This document shows, one piece after another, positions 59,156 to 64,000 of a stretch of DNA of 64,000 nucleotides. Within the stretch, counting starts at the first letter, position 1. The number at the start of each line of letters is the position of its first letter. A model generated the notes under the pieces. That model made no database searches, was not told where the DNA came from, and saw only the letters and a program-made list of their open reading frames with translations. The stretch is from Nitrosomonas oligotropha (GTDB lineage Bacteria; Pseudomonadota; Gammaproteobacteria; Burkholderiales; Nitrosomonadaceae). The stretch covers positions 1-64,000 of the forward strand of contig NZ_QRBZ01000026.1 of assembly GCF_009833085.1 (NCBI RefSeq), in the 5' to 3' direction. The position numbers were made by a program, and so were the translations under genes.

Positions 59156-60766
59156 CTAAAACTCGTAATTCAACCGGAAGTCAAAGCGCTGATCGCCCAC
59201 ATCGACTTTTCCTTGCCGGTACAGCGGGTAAGCCCAGTCAAACTCGCCACTTAAGAATTTGTGCAATTGCATTCTGAAGCCTGCACCAGCGCCTGCCAGT
59301 TTGTAGAAATCAGGATTCCGGGGGAGCGGCTCTTTAATCCATAAAGCCGCATAATCGAAAAATATGTGCGGACGGAAACTGCGAATGATTTCCCAGTTGG
59401 TCGGTTGAAGCATCGGGCTCTGCAATTCAATCGAAAAATTAACGCCGTGATCGCCCAATTGCTGCGTCATGTGGTAACCGCGCACGCTCTGATGACCTCC
59501 GACAGAGAATTGCTCATTACTGATGAGCGGTGTATTCGTGACTTGGCCTCTTGTCCGTACGGCCACTCTGAAGTCGCCCGGCAGCTCTTGCAAATGCCTG
59601 GCCCCTAAAGTCAGATAAGCATAATTGGCTTGCGCCTTGAAGCGCCGGTCTTCAAATTCCTGCGTTTCATTTCCCAAGCCGCGTACCGCAAAATTGACAG
59701 CAGCATTAATAGATGTCACAGCTTTGTTGTAACGCCAATTTCCGTCATAGCCCAATTGAAATGCCGTGTACGAAATGGGAGTGGAATTCTCGTCTTGCCC
59801 CTGAACGGTAATGGCTTGGTTAAAATTTTTGTAGTCAAAACCGAGAACCAGATTATGGTTGTATGTTTCCCGGGTAGCCAAAGGCTTGGTCAAACGCGCG
59901 CCATAGATCGTACCGGCGCCGACAACGGTCAATCCGCCGATGGGTGTTCCCAATTTGGTATTCGAGTCAATGCCGATACCATACATCGCCAGGCGGGTAT
60001 CGGAAAAACCGGTCGGCATCACATAAGTGCCCGACCACACCTGAATCTCGCTGGGATTTTCCGGTGTTACTTGATATTGAAAAGATGCGCTATGGAAACG
60101 CTGCCATAAGTTGTCATACCTTAGTGTGCCAACCAGGCGCGGACGCGTTGTTCCTTCCGGATTATTGCCGTGAATTTCCAAACTGCCGTGCAGTGGAAAT
60201 GTGTCGGCAACCCGCAATTCAACTTCGGTTTTACCGGGTGTGGAACCCGCCCGGAATATCGGCGTGACTTGACGGTCACCCGATTGCTTGCCCAATGCGG
60301 CCACTTGTTCTTGAACATCCGGCATATGCGGCACTTGTCCCGCAGCCAATGCGGGCACTTGTTCACGGATTTTCCCCAAAGAAAAATAGCGCGACCCGGT
60401 AATCTTCAGACGTTCGATAGTGCCTTCCATGACTTGCAACCGAACCTGCCCTTCCACCACATCCTGCTCGGGGATTTCAACCAGCACGGTAGGATAGCCT
60501 TGCTCTTTATAAACCGCTTCCAGGGCTTGGCGGGCGCTTTCAACATCGTCGATGGATTTGTCGTAACCCAGAAATGGATATACCGTTTTCTCGATTAATT
60601 GTTGTTCCAGGATGGTATTTCCATCTACTTGCAGCACCAGCAAATCGAATTTTGGCTGTGTTTGCCCGGCATGCACCTGTTCCGATGATTTTTGATCTCC
60701 CCACGCAGGCATGGATAGACAAGACGCAAGCAGTGAAATTAATAGAGGCAGTATCATCTGGAACAT
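59156..60766 (-). CDS. TpsB outer-membrane transporter (ShlB/FhaC/HecB family)
   Basis: 536 residues: signal peptide (SLLASCLSMPAWG), two POTRA domains (about 38-115 and 116-200), and a 16-strand-type barrel. The loop-6 motif VRGY is present in SVGGHQSVRGY, and the barrel ends LNYEF with terminal Phe. It secretes TpsA across the outer membrane through its POTRA domains and pore. The tpsA gene begins 34 bases downstream. No clear Shine-Dalgarno sequence precedes ATG 60766; ATG 60757 is an alternative. Confidence 0.94.
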   Translation of the reverse strand: MFQMILPLLISLLASCLSMPAWGDQKSSEQVHAGQTQPKFDLLVLQVDGNTILEQQLIEKTVYPFLGYDKSIDDVESARQALEAVYKEQGYPTVLVEIPEQDVVEGQVRLQVMEGTIERLKITGSRYFSLGKIREQVPALAAGQVPHMPDVQEQVAALGKQSGDRQVTPIFRAGSTPGKTEVELRVADTFPLHGSLEIHGNNPEGTTRPRLVGTLRYDNLWQRFHSASFQYQVTPENPSEIQVWSGTYVMPTGFSDTRLAMYGIGIDSNTKLGTPIGGLTVVGAGTIYGARLTKPLATRETYNHNLVLGFDYKNFNQAITVQGQDENSTPISYTAFQLGYDGNWRYNKAVTSINAAVNFAVRGLGNETQEFEDRRFKAQANYAYLTLGARHLQELPGDFRVAVRTRGQVTNTPLISNEQFSVGGHQSVRGYHMTQQLGDHGVNFSIELQSPMLQPTNWEIIRSFRPHIFFDYAALWIKEPLPRNPDFYKLAGAGAGFRMQLHKFLSGEFDWAYPLYRQGKVDVGDQRFDFRLNYEF

Positions 60767-60919
60767 GTAATTAGCAATTCATTAAAAGTAATGAAACAAC
60801 GCGAACAAAATAACGAAGCATTATTTAGGCAAAGAAAGTGCATGTGCTCAATGCACAACTCTCATTTATATTTCTTTATAGATTGATTAGTAAAAGAAAA
60901 TAACCGGATTCTTCAAAAG

Positions 60920-60950
60920 CGTTCGCTATGCCCCAAAAGAGGCATAGCGA
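60920..60950 (-). terminator. Hairpin between the binding-protein gene and tpsB
   Basis: TCGCTATGCC (60923-60932) pairs with GGCATAGCGA (60941-60950) over an eight-base loop. On the minus strand it is followed by ACGCTTTTG, a short T-run. It lies 26 bases after the 60976 stop and would end or attenuate transcription before tpsB. Confidence 0.6.
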
Positions 60951-60975
60951 GTCAACTTATCAAATGTCCTGGAAT

Positions 60976-62673
60976 TTATTTCAACTCAAATTCCGTCACA
61001 CTGGGATCCGCAACCGGTGCAACTTCCAGACTTGGATATGGGAAAGCTTTAGGCGTGCCACCCACACTCAAATGTGTATAAGGAACGACAGGATTGTTTT
61101 CGTTGAATGGAACCGCACCCCTGAAACCGCGAGGATCTTTTGTGGTAGCAAAAATTCCGGAGCGGCCGAAGGTCAGATTGGAATTCGCATTTGCAGCAGC
61201 AGCCACGGTCGGGCTACCCAAGTCTTGTGCAAAAGCGATCAATGCACGCGCTTTAATGGCCCAATCGGGATCCCATGGTTTTTCGATTTTCCCCAGAACC
61301 ACGCCTTCCGCCCAGTAGGGATAGGTGCCGGCAGCTACGTTAGCGATGGTCGGTGCATAGCCATCGATTTTGATATAACGCCAGCCTTGACCGCCGGTGC
61401 CTTCAACCGTTGCTCCCGCGTTGCGGTCACCGGACTGGAATGCTATTCCCCAGCGTTTGGCAAAACCGGCGCCATCCGAGACATTGTTCCATCCGGTGCT
61501 GTTTGTGCCATTTTGCCAATCTTTCAGCAAATCATCGGTCGGTCTTGCACCACCCGGAGCCTTGACAATAGGTAAAGTCGATTCTTCTTCAAATTCCCCA
61601 TCGGGAGTAACCGGTGCGGGTGGATTTGATCCCTTGGCAAAAGGATAATTGAGCAACTTGGCATGACCTACAGCCCCGATTGCCGCGCCTCTGTTACGGC
61701 GGCTGATGGCGACCGGTGTTAATTGACTGCCCGTTACCGATTCTTTGGCCGGTGCATCGACACCCGCATCGGAAAGAATCTCTGAATCGGTCAAGCTTCT
61801 GACTTGATTGCCATGGAGCTTATCAACAATCTTCACTTGATCCCACGCCGATATTTTTCCTGCGAATAACGAAGCCAGGAAAGTACGGTTCAGCGATGGC
61901 AAGCTTTTATCGTCATAACGGCCGATGACTGTGTCGCTCGGCAATTCTCCGGACCGGATTTGCGCAGCCTGCAAAACACGGTACAGATCTTCGGTGACAC
62001 TAATGCCATACACCAGACCGCCGGTTGATAGTGCTGCAAAAGTATCCGGGAAACGATCGATATTAGTCGGCCAGTCGGCTTCAAACTGACCGGAAATCAA
62101 TTCTTTAACTTGCTCGGGATAGTTCTCGGTGCCCGGTTTCAACAGAATGTCGGGGTCGACGCCAAGAAAACCAGCATCTGAAGGTACCTTGGCTAGGTAG
62201 GTGCTGGCATTGGCGCCGGTGATGGTTGCAACCCAGCGTTTGGCTCCGTCCGCTGTCCAGGCGGTTTGCGGCAAGCCTTGGATATTCAAGTGTTCAAGGG
62301 GAATACCCCGGCCATCATTGGCCACCAGAGGGATAACCCCGTAACCGGCCGCACCGTAGGACCGTTTCTCAAACAGAATTTTCCGTCCTGCCAGACCTTC
62401 ACCTAACGTTGATTTGCCAATAAAGTAATAAGCGCGCCAGCGGCCACCGATAGAACCGGTTGATGTTTTATCACTAAACCAGTCATCGGTTCCCGGTTCA
62501 ACCAAGGAACTTACAACCGCCAAATCGATCGCTCTGTCCTGTGCAGCGCCACCGGATGTGTAGATTACGATATCAGGCGGACCATCATTCCATGGCGTCA
62601 ACGCATGCGCCATATTCGAGCCAGCTAGCAGAGACAGTGCTGCCGCAAGACTTTTTAGTTTGTTTATTTTCAT
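60976..62673 (-). CDS. PstS-like periplasmic substrate-binding protein
   Basis: 565 residues with a Sec signal peptide ending NMAHAL. DIVIYTSGGAAQDRAIDLAV resembles the ligand-binding start of phosphate-type (PBP-like) binding proteins, and the later SRRNRGAAIG and the repeated periplasmic-binding fold segments fit that superfamily. It is much longer than PstS (about 340), with Pro/Gly-rich insertions. AAGGA lies eight bases before ATG 62673. No PstCAB transporter is adjacent; instead TpsB/TpsA follow. The ligand (phosphate or another oxyanion) is inferred, not shown. Confidence 0.7.
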   Translation of the reverse strand: MKINKLKSLAAALSLLAGSNMAHALTPWNDGPPDIVIYTSGGAAQDRAIDLAVVSSLVEPGTDDWFSDKTSTGSIGGRWRAYYFIGKSTLGEGLAGRKILFEKRSYGAAGYGVIPLVANDGRGIPLEHLNIQGLPQTAWTADGAKRWVATITGANASTYLAKVPSDAGFLGVDPDILLKPGTENYPEQVKELISGQFEADWPTNIDRFPDTFAALSTGGLVYGISVTEDLYRVLQAAQIRSGELPSDTVIGRYDDKSLPSLNRTFLASLFAGKISAWDQVKIVDKLHGNQVRSLTDSEILSDAGVDAPAKESVTGSQLTPVAISRRNRGAAIGAVGHAKLLNYPFAKGSNPPAPVTPDGEFEEESTLPIVKAPGGARPTDDLLKDWQNGTNSTGWNNVSDGAGFAKRWGIAFQSGDRNAGATVEGTGGQGWRYIKIDGYAPTIANVAAGTYPYWAEGVVLGKIEKPWDPDWAIKARALIAFAQDLGSPTVAAAANANSNLTFGRSGIFATTKDPRGFRGAVPFNENNPVVPYTHLSVGGTPKAFPYPSLEVAPVADPSVTEFELK

Positions 62674-62828
62674 GGTGTAATCCTTACTGTAACAATAAGA
62701 GGAGAATAAGGGCTTGATGCTCAGTGGCTATACAACCAGCCCCGCAGAGCATTAATGGTGCATTGCAAATACCATATTCATAGTGATACTTGACTCTCGT
62801 GACCAATCCAATCCGATCACTTGCGCGC

Positions 62829-62834
62829 ATTATA
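62829..62834 (-). promoter_or_regulatory. Possible -10 element for the binding-protein gene
   Basis: A perfect TATAAT on the minus strand 156 bases upstream of ATG 62673. The matching -35 region is poor, which would fit an activator-dependent promoter, but a lone hexamer is weak evidence. Confidence 0.25.
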
Positions 62835-62874
62835 AGATTGAGTTTCTATATAAGAGAAATAATATATAAATATA

Positions 62875-62901
62875 TTCTTATATTCTTTTAGAATATAAGA
62901 A
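62875..62901. repeat. 11-bp perfect palindrome upstream of the binding-protein gene
   Basis: TTCTTATATTC and GAATATAAGAA flank TTTTA, about 40 bases upstream of the TATAAT on the minus strand. The position is right for an activator or repressor site, or for a transcript end in either direction. Confidence 0.45.
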
Positions 62902-63189
62902 AGGCTTCCTTACCAAAATTAACTGCAAGAAATTACCTCTAAGAAGCACTACCGACGCCAATCAACGCATTGGTTGCACGTTGCCTGACAGCATTGCGAG
63001 AATAAAAACAGAAGACCGGAAATGGGGCGCTGTATCGATGTCAAAGCGCAATCCGCACGTCCGTGATGGAGAATTGCAAGTTAAAACAATAAATGCGAAC
63101 ATTGCCACCATAGACTTTCAAGACATGAATATCCGCACCACTTGAGAGCCGGATTGATAATCTAAAGTAAGAACTTTTAGCGAGAAACA

Positions 63190-64000
63190 TTGGAAAACAC
63201 ACTCATTCCCTACCAAGCTGTTAGAACAATCCCTGGTAATTGCGCACTCGTATTTGCTCCTCACCCCGACGATGAAGTATTCGGTTGTGGCGGAGCCATT
63301 ATGCGCCACGTTGAACAAGGCATTCCTGTTCACGTTATCGTAGTATCCGATGGCGCTTATGGTGCAAGCGAAGAGACAAAAGCTGAATACATTCTGCAAC
63401 GTCAACAGGAGAGTGTGGCCGCAGCTGAGATACTTGGCTATGGCGCACCGGTTTTCTGGCAACACCAGGATCGGCAAGTCTGCTATGGCGAGAAACTGAT
63501 TCAGGAAATTCTAACCGCCATCCGTGAAACCGGCGCCGATCTGGTTTATGTCCCATCGGTTTTTGAAATGCACCCGGATCATCGCGCGCTGAGTATGGCA
63601 GTCATTGAAGCTGTCAGACGCATTGGCGATACCGTCAATATCGCGTTGTACGAAGTCGGCATTCCATTGCCCCCCAATCGGTTACTCGATATCAGCGATT
63701 TGGTTGCACGTAAGGCCGCCGCAATGGCCTGCTTTATTTCACAGAATACAAAGCAGCGTTACGATCAGCATATTGCGTCGCTGAATCACTACCGCACTTA
63801 TACGCTGCCGGCCGATGTCACCGCGGCAGAAGCCTACATACTCCTTTCCGCGCAAGAGTTAGCGAACGATCCGCTCAAACTCTATCAATCCGAGCACACC
63901 CGCCAAAAATCACTGGGACTTCCGCTGGATGGCAGCGATCTGCCACTGGTCAGCGTCATTATCCGCAGCATGGATCGGCCCACGTTGTCCGATGCACTGG
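63190..64000 (+). CDS. PIG-L deacetylase fused to a glycosyltransferase (partial)
   Basis: The frame is open from TTG 63190 to the window end (270 codons). It has a PIG-L/LmbE-type deacetylase domain with the metal-binding PHPDDE (24-29) and a later HPDH, followed near residue 255 by LPLVSVIIRSMDRPTLSDAL, the start of a GT2-type glycosyltransferase. A stop lies four codons upstream, so TTG is the only reasonable start; the ribosome site is weak. It likely acts in surface glycan synthesis. It is divergent from the binding-protein gene, and the 3' end is outside the window. Confidence 0.82.
   Translation, partial: MENTLIPYQAVRTIPGNCALVFAPHPDDEVFGCGGAIMRHVEQGIPVHVIVVSDGAYGASEETKAEYILQRQQESVAAAEILGYGAPVFWQHQDRQVCYGEKLIQEILTAIRETGADLVYVPSVFEMHPDHRALSMAVIEAVRRIGDTVNIALYEVGIPLPPNRLLDISDLVARKAAAMACFISQNTKQRYDQHIASLNHYRTYTLPADVTAAEAYILLSAQELANDPLKLYQSEHTRQKSLGLPLDGSDLPLVSVIIRSMDRPTLSDAL

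Larger units (their letters stand above)
62674..63189. other. 516-base intergenic region with promoter-like sequences
   Basis: Lies between the divergent binding-protein and PIG-L genes. It contains an 11-base palindrome (62875-62901) and a TATAAT on the minus strand (62834-62829). No good Pho box was found by eye. An open but start-less plus-strand stretch (about 62880-63145) is considered non-coding. Confidence 0.5.

Noticed and set aside
62674-62900. Pho box upstream of the PstS-like gene
   Set aside because: Looked for tandem CTGTCAT-like repeats on both strands and saw none close to consensus, so phosphate control is not supported by sequence here.
62880-63145. Start-less open stretch with plausible composition upstream of the PIG-L gene
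   Set aside because: First in-frame ATG is at 63038, leaving 35 codons; no ribosome site and no recognisable family. A gene remnant cannot be excluded.

Overview
The window comes from a Gram-negative betaproteobacterium, most probably an ammonia-oxidising autotroph of the Nitrosomonadaceae (Nitrosomonas-like). This rests on a chemolithoautotroph-type order tkt-gap-pgk-pyk-fba (Calvin cycle/glycolysis), betaproteobacterial syntenies (fmt-rsmB-DUF4390-ntrY-ntrX; lysM-dprA-smg-topB; aroA-cmk-rpsA-ihfB-lapA-pyrF), and outer-membrane machinery throughout. The genus is inferred from gene order and protein character, not from a search. No rRNA, tRNA, CRISPR array, IS element or prophage was seen.

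Layout. 1-5.0 kb (minus): a lone PilG/CheY-like receiver protein, then a thioredoxin-like protein, an inositol-monophosphatase-family enzyme and the potassium uptake pair trkA-trkH. 5.1-7.7 kb (plus): rsmE, argA and the iron-trafficking gene yggX, with a REP-like sequence before yggX. 7.7-8.6 kb: a GIY-YIG/DUF4357 gene interrupted by one in-frame amber codon. 8.7-15.8 kb (minus): the carbon-fixation/glycolysis cluster, with strong stem-loops between its genes. 16-23 kb (minus): def, fmt, rsmB, a DUF4390 protein, and the kinase/regulator pair ntrY-ntrX, whose regulator has a degenerate AAA+ domain. 23-34.3 kb: housekeeping genes, all plus strand except one small membrane-protein gene at 28.6 kb.

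34.3-43 kb is a cell-surface region: a large RTX/S-layer-like protein with a strong terminator, a methyltransferase with a regulatory domain, and on the other strand an ABC-2 polysaccharide exporter (Wzm/Wzt with a C-terminal cargo domain). A methyltransferase-acetyltransferase fusion overlaps wzt and could cap the exported glycan.

43.2-62.7 kb (minus) is the most unusual part. Eight consecutive genes encode a PstS-like periplasmic binding protein, a two-partner secretion transporter (TpsB), a 3462-residue filamentous-haemagglutinin-like exoprotein (TpsA), a proton-channel protein (MotA/TolQ/ExbB) with a large DUF2341 + LamG-like extracytoplasmic domain, ExbD, TonB, a coiled-coil porin and a secreted coiled-coil protein. 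The set resembles, from memory, the phosphate-starvation pdtA-pdtB-exbB2-exbD2 region of Pseudomonas aeruginosa, but it has a fused ExbB and no TonB-dependent receptor. I read it as a surface system that couples an adhesin-like filament, a dedicated TonB motor and a porin, perhaps for scavenging phosphate or another oxyanion. The right edge holds the 5' part of a PIG-L deacetylase/glycosyltransferase gene.
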